From: Flavihumibacter stibioxidans
GTDB lineage: Bacteria > Bacteroidota > Bacteroidia > Chitinophagales > Chitinophagaceae
Reading direction: 5' to 3'
DNA length: 64,000 bases
NCBI RefSeq assembly: GCF_014332695.1
Contig: NZ_MBUA01000030.1
Location: 1-64,000 of the forward strand
In this document: piece after piece, positions 28,360 to 36,739 of the stretch
Layout of the letters: each line of letters opens with the position of its first letter
Numbering within the stretch: position 1 is the first letter of the stretch
Translations under genes and position numbers: made by a program
Notes under the pieces: generated by a model
The model's input: the letters and a program-made list of their open reading frames with translations, nothing else
What the model was told of the DNA's origin: nothing
Database searches by the model: none

Positions 28360-29568
28360 TTACAATTTCAGGCGGACCAGCTTTTTACCAAGCCAACCCG
28401 TAAAAAAGATTACCATCAGGGCAAAGAGAAATGATTTCAGCAAGCCCACAACACCAGTCAGCATTTCTGCAGGCAATGACCAGCCGGTGGCCTGGACAAC
28501 AGCATACACATAATATGGAACCAGGTAACAAAGCAGGGTTTCTGTTCCCGCAGGTCTTATGATCCTGAACCATTCAGATTTTTGTTTCAGATCAACAAGC
28601 CAGTGAACCAGGAGAAATGTCACCAGCATGATGCTGCTGCAAATCATCACCCAGGAAGGTGTTGCCCGAATCTTTGAAATACCCCAGACAGGCCTTGTTC
28701 CGAAACCCAGTAACAGCAAAAGGACGGCTGCTGCTATAAAATAAAACCAGAGGGCTGAACGATTTCCGGGTTTATGGTGCAGGGACCAGAAAACCTGAGA
28801 TGCCAGTGCTCCGCCGATGGTAAAAGCAGTCATGGCGCCTTCACCGAAAGGAGCAATAACCGACCTCAATATGCCTGTATCCGGCAACCATCCCAAATGG
28901 TTGGCGGAACAGAAAAGCATGCTGATCAACCAGCCTGTAAACAGTGGGATAACTTTCCCGGAAGTCCAGTTATAAAGAAGGGCGCATAACAGGTAAGCCC
29001 AGCCGATCAAACCAAGAATGCCCCACCACCAGGTGCTAAAGCCTATGGTTGCTCCGGTTTCCCCGCCCCGATACCGGTAAACAAGCCATCCCAGCACCAT
29101 CAGTCCGATTGCCTGCAATCCCCTTTTAGCCCATGCAGGCCAGCGGGATGGATACTGATTCCAGAGCAGTATGAATGCCGAACAGGCCAGTACATTCCAT
29201 GCCCCCCTGGACATACCGCTTTCCGTTTCGCTGATATATTCACCGTTTACCAGGAATAAGCCCATCAGGAGCAGGGCTAATCCGCGACTAAGGATATGCC
29301 AGCTGACCAGGGTTTTATTGTCGCCTTTTGCCTGCCGGTTGCGCACAGCAAAGGGAACAGACATCCCCACAATAAAAAGGAATGCGGGAAACACAATATC
29401 TGCCAGTCCCATGCCATCTGCATCCGCCGAAACATGTTCCAGCCATGCCGGTATATCACGCAGGGACCAGAGATCATTTACAAAGATCATTCCCAGCATG
29501 GTGAAGGCACGGAGCACATCAATGGAGGCTATACGGATAACATTGGTTCGGGTATCAGGAAAACTCAT
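28360..29568 (-). CDS. DUF5009 / heparan-alpha-glucosaminide N-acetyltransferase-like membrane protein
   Basis: 402 residues from ATG 29568; a longer reading runs back into palindromic repeats and is rejected. The first motif IASIDVLRAFTMLGMIFVND is typical of the HGSNAT/NagX-like family. About ten transmembrane helices follow. Family members transfer acetyl groups from cytoplasmic acetyl-CoA to sugars across the membrane; bacterial members are largely uncharacterised, so the substrate is unknown. It lies downstream of a small lipoprotein on the same strand, with a repeat array between them. Confidence 0.85.
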   Translation of the reverse strand: MSFPDTRTNVIRIASIDVLRAFTMLGMIFVNDLWSLRDIPAWLEHVSADADGMGLADIVFPAFLFIVGMSVPFAVRNRQAKGDNKTLVSWHILSRGLALLLMGLFLVNGEYISETESGMSRGAWNVLACSAFILLWNQYPSRWPAWAKRGLQAIGLMVLGWLVYRYRGGETGATIGFSTWWWGILGLIGWAYLLCALLYNWTSGKVIPLFTGWLISMLFCSANHLGWLPDTGILRSVIAPFGEGAMTAFTIGGALASQVFWSLHHKPGNRSALWFYFIAAAVLLLLLGFGTRPVWGISKIRATPSWVMICSSIMLVTFLLVHWLVDLKQKSEWFRIIRPAGTETLLCYLVPYYVYAVVQATGWSLPAEMLTGVVGLLKSFLFALMVIFFTGWLGKKLVRLKL

Positions 29569-29600
29569 GCAGTATGGATTATTCTCCAAGATACAATTTT

Positions 29601-29641
29601 CACCCGTCGGGTGCCACCCGACGGGTGGCACCCGACGGGTG
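29601..29641. repeat. Array of three CACCCGWCGGGTG palindromes
   Basis: Three adjoining copies of a 13-bp palindrome: CACCCGTCGGGTG at 29601-29613, a CACCCGACGGGTG flanked by C and G at 29614-29628, and CACCCGACGGGTG at 29629-29641. It lies 33 nt upstream of the DUF5009 start. The same unit occurs in a larger perfect palindrome at 57597-57647. Confidence 0.85.
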
Positions 29642-29656
29642 AATGAAGGGGGGAAC

Positions 29657-30076
29657 TTATTTCTTCATGAAATGGAGAACTTCACCGGATGCGGTATTGT
29701 CATCCTGCAATTCGATCAGGGAGGCTGTGATTGATTTTATAATCCAGTCATCATTCAGTTCCAGCAGGTCGGCGTTGGTGGTATTGAGGTTGATGTCCAT
29801 TTTGTTTTTTCCGTCATCCGTTCTTGTACCCCAGGTTCCAGCGGTAATAACGCCTGCCTTTGTAGCCGTCATATTGCCATTGGAAGCGAATACAAACTCA
29901 TATCCGGAGTAGTCGGATGTTTCATCATTTCCGCTATCGGTATAGAGATGAACTACCCAGGTGCCCGAAGAGATCAGCACATTGTTGTTGGGTTGTGGGT
30001 CATCATCATTGGAACAGGAACTAAAAATAGAAGCAGTCAGCAATATGGCTGAAAGGGATACAAAGAACTTTTTCAT
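29657..30076 (-). CDS. Small lipoprotein of unknown function, probably surface-exposed
   Basis: 139 residues. Lipoprotein signal with Cys21 in IFSSC, followed by SNDDD. Acidic residues right after the lipidated Cys act as a surface-export signal in several Bacteroidota, so it may be outside the cell (inference). The mature part alternates polar and hydrophobic residues (GTWVVHLYTDSGNDETSDY, GYEFVFASNGNMTATKAG) like a lipocalin-type beta-barrel. I cannot name a family. It is upstream of DUF5009 on the same strand. Confidence 0.75.
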   Translation of the reverse strand: MKKFFVSLSAILLTASIFSSCSNDDDPQPNNNVLISSGTWVVHLYTDSGNDETSDYSGYEFVFASNGNMTATKAGVITAGTWGTRTDDGKNKMDINLNTTNADLLELNDDWIIKSITASLIELQDDNTASGEVLHFMKK

Positions 30077-30142
30077 GATGGCAAGTTTTAGGTGTACCTA
30101 ATTTACCACAAATAATGTTCCAACTTCAACAAGGCTGCAAAA

Positions 30143-30227
30143 CAAAAAAACTGCCGCCTAAGCAAACCCGGAATCCGGAAAAAGCTCTCAAACGAACCGG
30201 AAACCTGCCGGCTGGGCCGGCGGCAGT
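30143..30227 (-). terminator. Probable terminator after the 153-residue exported protein
   Basis: GGCGGCAGT (30219-30227) and ACTGCCGCC (30150-30158) pair over a 60-nt loop that holds a smaller GCCGGC-type stem. On the minus strand seven T follow (plus A run 30144-30150). Confidence 0.5.
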
Positions 30228-30266
30228 AACAGATTGATTACCCTGGCTAAAACAGCGGTTGACTGG

Positions 30267-30728
30267 TCAGAGACGTGTCACGAAAACGTCCTCCCGCAAC
30301 TTAACTTCCGTAATCAGGGAATAAGAGGATGGACTGGCTTTACCCCTGCCGTTTCTGGCATTGAGATCCCACTGCAGTTCAGTAAGGTCCCGGGGGATGG
30401 CGATGCGTTTTACAAAGAGGGAGGAACTGAATACGTCTTTGTAAAGGACTGTTCCGCTGGATTTGTCACGAAGGATGATCTCCTGTTTAATGGAATCGGG
30501 ATTCAGTATCTGGATCCGGAAAAAATAATACTCTTCATCTGCCCCCATATAGGTAATTAGCGGCTGGGACAGTCGAAGGCTGTCAGATGAGGTGGAAATG
30601 GAAACCTGCCCGCTACCTTTTACAGGTGATCCTTTTGCAGCTGCAGAAGATACCTGTACAGCGGCTGAGAAAGCGGTTGCGGTCAATAAAAAACGGAGTG
30701 CGGCCCTGGAAAAAAATTGCTTTTTCAT
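30267..30728 (-). CDS. Exported protein of unknown function
   Basis: 153 residues with a signal peptide (MKKQFFSRAALRFLLTATAFSAAVQVSSAAA). The mature part is short and beta-rich: LITYMGADEEYYFFRIQIL, IILRDKSSGTVLYKDVFSS, and LRGVFV-like alternation near the end (SLITEVKLREDVFVTRL). This is consistent with one immunoglobulin-like fold. No catalytic motif is seen and I do not recognise a family. It is a single gene with its own terminator. Confidence 0.65.
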   Translation of the reverse strand: MKKQFFSRAALRFLLTATAFSAAVQVSSAAAKGSPVKGSGQVSISTSSDSLRLSQPLITYMGADEEYYFFRIQILNPDSIKQEIILRDKSSGTVLYKDVFSSSLFVKRIAIPRDLTELQWDLNARNGRGKASPSSYSLITEVKLREDVFVTRL

Positions 30729-30919
30729 ACAATAACATTTTTTGGTTAAGAATGCTTTTTGTATGGCAGCTCGTTATGTTCTAACAAAGTTGAGCAGAGC
30801 AGAAGAATATGCAGTTGAGCGGAAAATTATACGGCAGGCGCAGCACGTGCTACTGTTAATACAGAAAATGGGAAAAGGTAACCCTGGGGGAGTAAGAAGG
30901 GAAGATGGATGGGTAAATA

Positions 30920-30965
30920 AATAGGTCAACAGTGTAGTTTTTGACGCATTCACTGTTGACCTATT
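30920..30965. repeat. 15-bp inverted repeat
   Basis: Arms 30920-30934 (AATAGGTCAACAGTG) and 30951-30965 are perfect reverse complements around a 16-nt spacer. It lies in the 304-nt gap 30729-31032, which otherwise has no gene, and runs into the 8-bp tandem array. No T run follows, so it is not a standard terminator. Confidence 0.7.
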
Positions 30966-31034
30966 CACTCATTGACTCATTCACTCATTGACTCATTGAC
31001 TCATTGACTCATTGGCTCATTGGCTCATTGTCTC
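30963..31034. repeat. 8-bp tandem repeat (ATTGACTC), nine units
   Basis: Nine head-to-tail units: ATTCACTC or ATTGACTC for the first six, then ATTGGCTC twice and ATTGTCTC. The last unit overlaps the TGA stop of the amidohydrolase gene (31033-31035, minus strand). Copy-number change would move sequence near the stop without altering the protein. Confidence 0.85.
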
Positions 31035-32340
31035 ACTTTCCGTACTTATGCTTGTAACGCTCGTACAGTTGCTTGTGTTTATCAGTCAGGTCAACCAGGC
31101 GTCCCTGGATAAAAGCATGTGTAATGATACTGCTTCTCATATCGAGGATATCGCCTTCACTTACTACGATATTGGCATCCTTACCAATTTCGATAGAGCC
31201 AGTTTTATCACCTACGCCGAGTATCCTGGCAGGGTTCAGGGTAATAGCCTGAAGTGCTTCTTCTTTGGTCAACCCGTACGCCACTGCAGTACCTGCATTG
31301 AAGGGAAGGTTGCGGCCGCGGGTTTGCCCATCTGCGTCATTAATGGCATAAAGCACACCGGCTTTTTGCAGGGATACCGCCGTTTTGTATGGCTGGTCAA
31401 CATCATCGTCCTGCATGGTGGGAAGACTGTGCGACTGTGAAAGGATCACTGCAATATTATTGGCTTTCAAAAGCGGGGCCATCTGGAAGCTCTCGCTACC
31501 GCCGACAATCACTACGTCCATGCCGAATTCCTTTACAAAATCCACTGCTACCAGCATTTCCTTAACGATATCGCAATGTACAAACAGCTTTTGTGATTTA
31601 TTGAACAGGCCCTTTACAGCCTCGTATTTCAGGTTGGTCACACTGTGTGTTGCTTCATTGGCATAAGACTGGGCCTCCCTGAAGAATGCTTTCACTTTAT
31701 CCACCTGTTCCAGGCCTCTTTTCACCGGATCACCTGCAGGCTCTGTGATACCAAAGAAAGCGGCAAAAGGATTGGGCCGGTTGATAAGGCTGGGCATGTG
31801 GAAATGAATACCATTTTCCATTTTATACGCCGCATCTTCCCAGTTCCAGGCATCCAGTTGCACAACTGAAGAAGATCCGCTGACAAGTCCGCCCTGCGGA
31901 ATAACATTTGCCAGCAGGATACCATTGCTCTTCAGTGTATTGATCACTTTAGAATCGGTGTTATAAGCCACGATGGAACGGATGGAAGGATTGATCTCCC
32001 CGATTTCAGTATGATCGATTGTTGCCCTCACACTGTTAACCTCCACCAGTCCAAGCTGGGATCCGGAGAGAATAAGTCCGGGATATACGTGCTTCCCCTT
32101 GACATCAAACACCTTCACATCATCGGCGGGAATAGCGATGTCTGTACCGATCTTTTCGATCTTGCCATTGTTGACCTGGATGGTCGTATTATTGAGTACC
32201 TGTCCATTTCCAACATGAACTGTGGCATTCTTAATAAATAACAAACCCTTGTATTCGGCAGCAGGATAAATATTCTCCTGCCCGATAGCGGCAGCAGAGA
32301 ACAGCAGTCCGCAAAATATCTTGAATAGTCTCTTTTTCAT
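31033..32340 (-). CDS. Amidohydrolase-fold exported protein, possibly inactive
   Basis: 435 residues with a signal peptide (MKKRLFKIFCGLLFSAAAIG). The fold is imidazolonepropionase-like: an N-terminal beta domain (LLFIKNATVHVGNGQVL, NNGKIEKIGTDIAIP), a barrel, and a C-terminal GSIEIGKDANIVV segment. The usual HxH metal motif after PGLID is replaced by PGLILSGSQLGL, so the first metal-binding pair is absent. It is 11 nt downstream of a double amidohydrolase gene. This gene pair recurs in Bacteroidota. It may support or regulate its partner; activity is uncertain. Confidence 0.82.
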   Translation of the reverse strand: MKKRLFKIFCGLLFSAAAIGQENIYPAAEYKGLLFIKNATVHVGNGQVLNNTTIQVNNGKIEKIGTDIAIPADDVKVFDVKGKHVYPGLILSGSQLGLVEVNSVRATIDHTEIGEINPSIRSIVAYNTDSKVINTLKSNGILLANVIPQGGLVSGSSSVVQLDAWNWEDAAYKMENGIHFHMPSLINRPNPFAAFFGITEPAGDPVKRGLEQVDKVKAFFREAQSYANEATHSVTNLKYEAVKGLFNKSQKLFVHCDIVKEMLVAVDFVKEFGMDVVIVGGSESFQMAPLLKANNIAVILSQSHSLPTMQDDDVDQPYKTAVSLQKAGVLYAINDADGQTRGRNLPFNAGTAVAYGLTKEEALQAITLNPARILGVGDKTGSIEIGKDANIVVSEGDILDMRSSIITHAFIQGRLVDLTDKHKQLYERYKHKYGK

Positions 32341-32351
32341 TTGTTGAATCT

Positions 32352-35300
32352 TTAGTTGTTAGCATTGATTGCTTCGGCATCCACTACCAGCAAACCATGA
32401 CTGTGATCGTGGTCACTGCAGGTATTCATCAGTTCCATGCTTGCACGTGCGGGGCCAACAGGCATACCTGACTTTTTCTCCCCCACCATTTTCTGAACCA
32501 GGCGGAAACGTTCATCGGAAATTTTCCTACGCAATTCCTTATCGCGCTCGCGGTCAAAATAAACGATTCCGTCCACGATGGTCTTCTCTGCTTTGGCATA
32601 AATGCTCAGCGGGTGATCGCTCCACAATACAAGGTCTGCATCCTTTCCTGCCCTGATGCTGCCAACCCTGTCATCCACATGCAGCATTTTAGCCGGATTA
32701 AGGGTAACCATTTTCAGTGCGTCTTCTTCACTCATACCACCGTACTTCACAGATTTTGCGGCTTCCTGGTTCAGGCGACGTGCCATTTCTGCATCATCGG
32801 AATTGATGGCCACATTTAAACCCACCTGTTGCATCAGGGCAGCATTTTGCGGAATGGCATCCACCACTTCCATCTTGTAGTTCCACCAGTCGGAGAATGT
32901 AGAAGCATTGGAGCCATGGGCTTTCATTTTATCCGCTACCTTATAACCTTCAAGGATATGCGTAAATGTGTTGAAAGTAAAACCGAACTTATCCCCCACT
33001 CTCATGGCAGCGGTGATCTCACTCTGTACATAAGAGTGGCAGGTGATAAAACGCTTTTTGTTCATGATCTCCACCAGTGCGTCCAGTTCCAGGTCGCGGC
33101 GTACCGTTGCCCAGGGATTGGCAACTGCTCCTTTTTTGCCCTTAGGCACAACCAAAGCTTCCTTCACGGCATTCTCATAATCACGGGCACGGGTAAACGC
33201 ATCCATCAGCACTTCTTCCACACCCATCCTGGAATCTGGAAAGCGGTTATTCTGGGTGCCGGAGGAACGCTTTACATTTTCCCCAAGAGCGAACTTGATC
33301 TGGGGATCCCAGTTGGCAAACTTCAGACCTTCGGCATTGGCGCCCCAACGAAGTTTGATCAGCTGGGTTTGTCCACCGATTGTATTGGCGGAACCATGTA
33401 GGATATGTGAGGACGTAACACCGCCGCTGAGTTGACGGTAAATATTGATATCGTCAGGGTTCAGGTTATCGGCAATACGCACTTCGGATGTTACCGACTG
33501 AGCCCCTTCATTGATAGATGCCGCAGCTATATGCGAGTGTTCGTCAATGATTCCTGCGGTCAGGTGTTTTCCGGTACCATCCACAACAGTGGCGCCGGCA
33601 TCGCTGAGGTTCTTTCCAACAGAAACAATTTTCCCATTTTTCACCAGTACATCTGCCCCTTCCATGCGACCCTCTTTTTCGTTGGTCCAGACAGTGGCAT
33701 TACGGATCAGCAGGGTCTGCTGCTGTGGCATAGTTTCGAAGCCATACCCATTGAAAGGATAACTAACATTTCCGAGCGCAGGCGCCTGCTTTATTTTGCT
33801 GCTGTCGGGAGACGTTGTTGCTGCTTCGGAGAGTTTTGCTGTCCACAGGACCTTTGCGCCGGTAGCGTCTTCACCTGTTCCCTGCCAGCCATCTGTATTG
33901 CCTGCGCCGCTGAGACGGATCGGCTTTTTGGACTGCTTGCTTTCGGGAAAGCTCAAACGAACCATTTTGCCATCAAAGCTGAACTTTGCAGCGATGGTGT
34001 CTTTTGCAATAATATTGGCGGTGCTTCCTGATTTAACTTCCAGGTTGTAATTAACGGAGCCTTTGTCGCCCGTAACTGTTACCAGGTATTTACCATTCAC
34101 CGAAGACCAGCTGCTTTCGTTTACAGCATATTTTTTACCCTGCACCCAGTTCTGATGAATCACTGTTTTTTCATTGAAGACCGGTCCTGATGTAACGATG
34201 AAATTGGCCCATTTACCAGGATCGATACTACCCACCTCTTTATAAATTCCGAGGAGGGTAGCCGGCGTTGTAGTAAGTGCTTCCAGGGCTTTTTGCTCAC
34301 TCAAACCATATTCCATCGCCTTACGGAGATTGGCCATGAATTGTTTGGCATCCTTAAGATCAGCAGTGGTCAGTGCGAAAGGAATATTTGCTTTTTCGAA
34401 CATGGCGGCATTAGAAGGTGCCATCTCCCAGTGCTTCATATCGGCAAGGGATACAAAACGCGCGTCATTCGGGTCTTCCACATCCATTGCCTGGGGATAG
34501 TTCAAGGGAAGGATAAAGCTTGCCTTTGATGCGGCCATGTCTCCGATCCGCTGGTATTCATTACCACCGGCTTTAATGATATACTGCACACCAAATTCAT
34601 CACCAATTTTATCGGCACGAAGGGCACCCCATTTATCATTGGCTTCAAACACCTGGGGCAGGGAGAAATTTTCATTCCACATGCGAAGGCTAAGATTAAT
34701 GCCTTCTTTTTCTTTGTTGTTTTTGTACCATTCGGCATCGATATAAGTCTGGCGCAACAAAGCGATGGTGCCCATCAGGCTTCCGGGATAGCTCTGCGTG
34801 GAAGAGCCTTTGCTGAAGGAGTAGTGGGTAGTAGCTTTTTCTTTCAGCACTGTCAGGTTTTCTTTTTCATCCGCCAGTGTTACCACAGCGCCGGTCCCCC
34901 TGGCAATACCATCTTTTTGGTGAGTAAGAACCGTACCAAAACCCTGGTCGCGCAAGGATTTGGCCCTGGCCTCATCGGCAGCAAAGAGCCGGATGGCCTG
35001 AACATCCGTACGGATTGCCTGGTTCCAGCCATATGCGCCTTTCTGGTTGGATGTCAGTTGTGTGGGGCCGCCGAAGTTAAAACGGCGCTGCGCCTGGGGT
35101 GCTGCAGGCATACCATAATCACTGTACATGTCAATAAAGGAAGGGTAAATATATTTCCCTTTACAATCCACTACCATCGCCTCTTTTGGAACGGCCACAT
35201 TGGTTCCGACCGCGACAATTTTGCCATTTTTAACCACAAGCGTTGCCGCGTTCAGGGTAGTTTTTTCGTTGGCTACAATGGTTGCATTGGTAAATGCGTA

Positions 35301-35432
35301 GGTAGCCTGTTTTTCCTCTTTGATGCCGTTAACCGGGAAAGTCGGTTGTGCCTGTACGATGGTGGCGGCCAGCAGTCCGGCCAATAATACCGGGAGCCGT
35401 CGCCCCTTGGGCAACAGAAAAAGCTTTCTCAT
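32352..35432 (-). CDS. Two-domain exported amidohydrolase
   Basis: 1026 residues with a signal peptide (to about residue 28). There are two tandem amidohydrolase domains of about 430-500 residues. In the first, the HxH site is replaced by YPSFIDMYSDYG, so it looks inactive. In the second, AGIIDEHSHIAA keeps HxH, and later stretches HSYVQ and NSDDAEMARRLNQEA provide further metal-ligand candidates. Only the C-terminal domain is likely catalytic, on an unknown amide or ester substrate in the periplasm. The protein ends with a His-rich segment (CSDHDHSHGLL) that could bind metal. It is co-transcribed with the 435-residue protein behind it. Confidence 0.88.
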   Translation of the reverse strand: MRKLFLLPKGRRLPVLLAGLLAATIVQAQPTFPVNGIKEEKQATYAFTNATIVANEKTTLNAATLVVKNGKIVAVGTNVAVPKEAMVVDCKGKYIYPSFIDMYSDYGMPAAPQAQRRFNFGGPTQLTSNQKGAYGWNQAIRTDVQAIRLFAADEARAKSLRDQGFGTVLTHQKDGIARGTGAVVTLADEKENLTVLKEKATTHYSFSKGSSTQSYPGSLMGTIALLRQTYIDAEWYKNNKEKEGINLSLRMWNENFSLPQVFEANDKWGALRADKIGDEFGVQYIIKAGGNEYQRIGDMAASKASFILPLNYPQAMDVEDPNDARFVSLADMKHWEMAPSNAAMFEKANIPFALTTADLKDAKQFMANLRKAMEYGLSEQKALEALTTTPATLLGIYKEVGSIDPGKWANFIVTSGPVFNEKTVIHQNWVQGKKYAVNESSWSSVNGKYLVTVTGDKGSVNYNLEVKSGSTANIIAKDTIAAKFSFDGKMVRLSFPESKQSKKPIRLSGAGNTDGWQGTGEDATGAKVLWTAKLSEAATTSPDSSKIKQAPALGNVSYPFNGYGFETMPQQQTLLIRNATVWTNEKEGRMEGADVLVKNGKIVSVGKNLSDAGATVVDGTGKHLTAGIIDEHSHIAAASINEGAQSVTSEVRIADNLNPDDINIYRQLSGGVTSSHILHGSANTIGGQTQLIKLRWGANAEGLKFANWDPQIKFALGENVKRSSGTQNNRFPDSRMGVEEVLMDAFTRARDYENAVKEALVVPKGKKGAVANPWATVRRDLELDALVEIMNKKRFITCHSYVQSEITAAMRVGDKFGFTFNTFTHILEGYKVADKMKAHGSNASTFSDWWNYKMEVVDAIPQNAALMQQVGLNVAINSDDAEMARRLNQEAAKSVKYGGMSEEDALKMVTLNPAKMLHVDDRVGSIRAGKDADLVLWSDHPLSIYAKAEKTIVDGIVYFDRERDKELRRKISDERFRLVQKMVGEKKSGMPVGPARASMELMNTCSDHDHSHGLLVVDAEAINANN

Positions 35433-35522
35433 GAGTGTTTAAGTTTCTTTTGCGTTAAGTCCGAATTTAAGTAAATGGTATAACTTCGGATACCGAATTT
35501 TACAAACGGCATTTTTTTATTT

Positions 35523-36194
35523 ATGAATATCGCCGCTTATATTGACCATACGGTCCTCAAACCCACGACCACCGTATCAGATGTAGAAAAATTATGTTCT
35601 GAAGCTGTGCAGTATGGCTTTGCAGCCGTCTGCCTGCCACCGCCTTTCGTCAAGCGGGCGGCGACTATCCTGGCCCCGACCGAAGTAAATGTTGCGACCG
35701 TTGTGGGTTTTCCTTTCGGCTATTCGGCCACGGAAGCCAAAGTTGCTGAAACCGTGCTTGCCATTGTGGACGGAGCCCGGGAGATAGATATGGTAATCAA
35801 TCTGATCGCCCTTAAGCAGAACGACTGGACCTACCTTCAGAAGGAAGTGAATCTCCTCCGGGAAGTGTGCCACAACAAGGGGCGGATACTGAAAGTGATC
35901 ATCGAATCGGGCATCCTGACAGATGAGGAAATCATTGCCTGCTGCGAGAAATTAGGCCCCCTGGGAATTGATTACATGAAAACGTCCACCGGCTATGCCG
36001 AAAAGGGAGCCACCCTCGAAGCCATATGGCTCATGAAAAAGCACCTTCCGGCGGGGGTAAAGATCAAAGCTTCCGGGGGTATCCGTGATTATGCATTCGC
36101 CAGGGCGCTGGTGGATGCAGGGGCCAGCAGACTCGGCTGCAGCGCCAGCGTGGCCATAGTTACCGGTTCACCAGAGCGGGAACTGGGTTACTAG
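35523..36194 (+). CDS. deoC: Deoxyribose-phosphate aldolase
   Basis: 223 residues. It cleaves 2-deoxyribose-5-phosphate to glyceraldehyde-3-phosphate and acetaldehyde in deoxynucleoside breakdown. The Schiff-base Lys153 is in YMKTSTGY and the assisting Lys182 in KIKASGGIRD. The N-terminus IDHTVLKPTTT is typical. It is a TIM barrel with no signal peptide. It is divergent from the amidohydrolase pair and followed by a SPOR gene. Confidence 0.96.
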   Translation: MNIAAYIDHTVLKPTTTVSDVEKLCSEAVQYGFAAVCLPPPFVKRAATILAPTEVNVATVVGFPFGYSATEAKVAETVLAIVDGAREIDMVINLIALKQNDWTYLQKEVNLLREVCHNKGRILKVIIESGILTDEEIIACCEKLGPLGIDYMKTSTGYAEKGATLEAIWLMKKHLPAGVKIKASGGIRDYAFARALVDAGASRLGCSASVAIVTGSPERELGY

Positions 36195-36287
36195 GAATGT
36201 TAAAATCATTGACCAGATTCAGGAAGTACCGAGATTAGAAGATTATTAAAACCATTTTTTACCAATAATTGGCGAGGAATTTGATTT

Positions 36288-36722
36288 ATGAAGGCAATGA
36301 AATCCTGTTTAATTCTTCTGGTACTGACTTTCCTGTCCTTATTTTCAATGGCCCAGGTTCCTGGCGACACGCTTGTAGTGCACAAGGATGCACGCATTGA
36401 CAACCTGATCCGGAAGCAGATTGAAATAAATGAAATCACTACCCGCGAATCCCGCCGCAATGTTCCGGGATTCCGCATCCAGGTGATCAATACGACAGAC
36501 CGCAATGCGGCGATCGAAGCCAAAACCACTGTGTACAGGCTTTTCCCCGAACTGAAAGCCTACCTGATGTACCAGGCACCATATTTCAGGCTTCGCGTGG
36601 GAAATTTTGAAGACCGGAAGGATGCCGAATCCTATCAGCGGCAATTGTCCAAAGAATTCAGACGCAATGTTTATATAGTGAATGATGTGGTTGAAATAAA
36701 TCCGGTAAAGGGAGAAGGGTAA
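36288..36722 (+). CDS. SPOR-domain exported protein
   Basis: 144 residues with a signal peptide (to about 22). The C-terminal 75 residues form a SPOR domain (FRIQVINTTDRNAAIEAK, YFRLRVGNFEDRKDAESYQRQL), which binds peptidoglycan stripped of stem peptides. The linker is short. Such small SPOR proteins are common in Bacteroidota and probably sit in the periplasm near division sites (inference). It is 17 nt upstream of the M20 gene, though a promoter element lies in the gap. Confidence 0.85.
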   Translation: MKAMKSCLILLVLTFLSLFSMAQVPGDTLVVHKDARIDNLIRKQIEINEITTRESRRNVPGFRIQVINTTDRNAAIEAKTTVYRLFPELKAYLMYQAPYFRLRVGNFEDRKDAESYQRQLSKEFRRNVYIVNDVVEINPVKGEG

Positions 36723-36727
36723 GATAT

Positions 36728-36735
36728 TATCTTTG
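36728..36735 (+). promoter_or_regulatory. -7 promoter element 4 nt before the M20 start
   Basis: TATCTTTG matches TAnnTTTG and is followed by CTCC and then the ATG at 36740. If used, transcription would begin at or just inside the start codon, giving a leaderless or almost leaderless mRNA. Confidence 0.45.
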
Positions 36736-36739
36736 CTCC

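Noticed and set aside
30742-30924. 60-residue plus-strand ORF in the 30.7-31.0 kb gap
   Set aside because: No family resemblance, no promoter or start signal, and composition unlike neighbouring genes.
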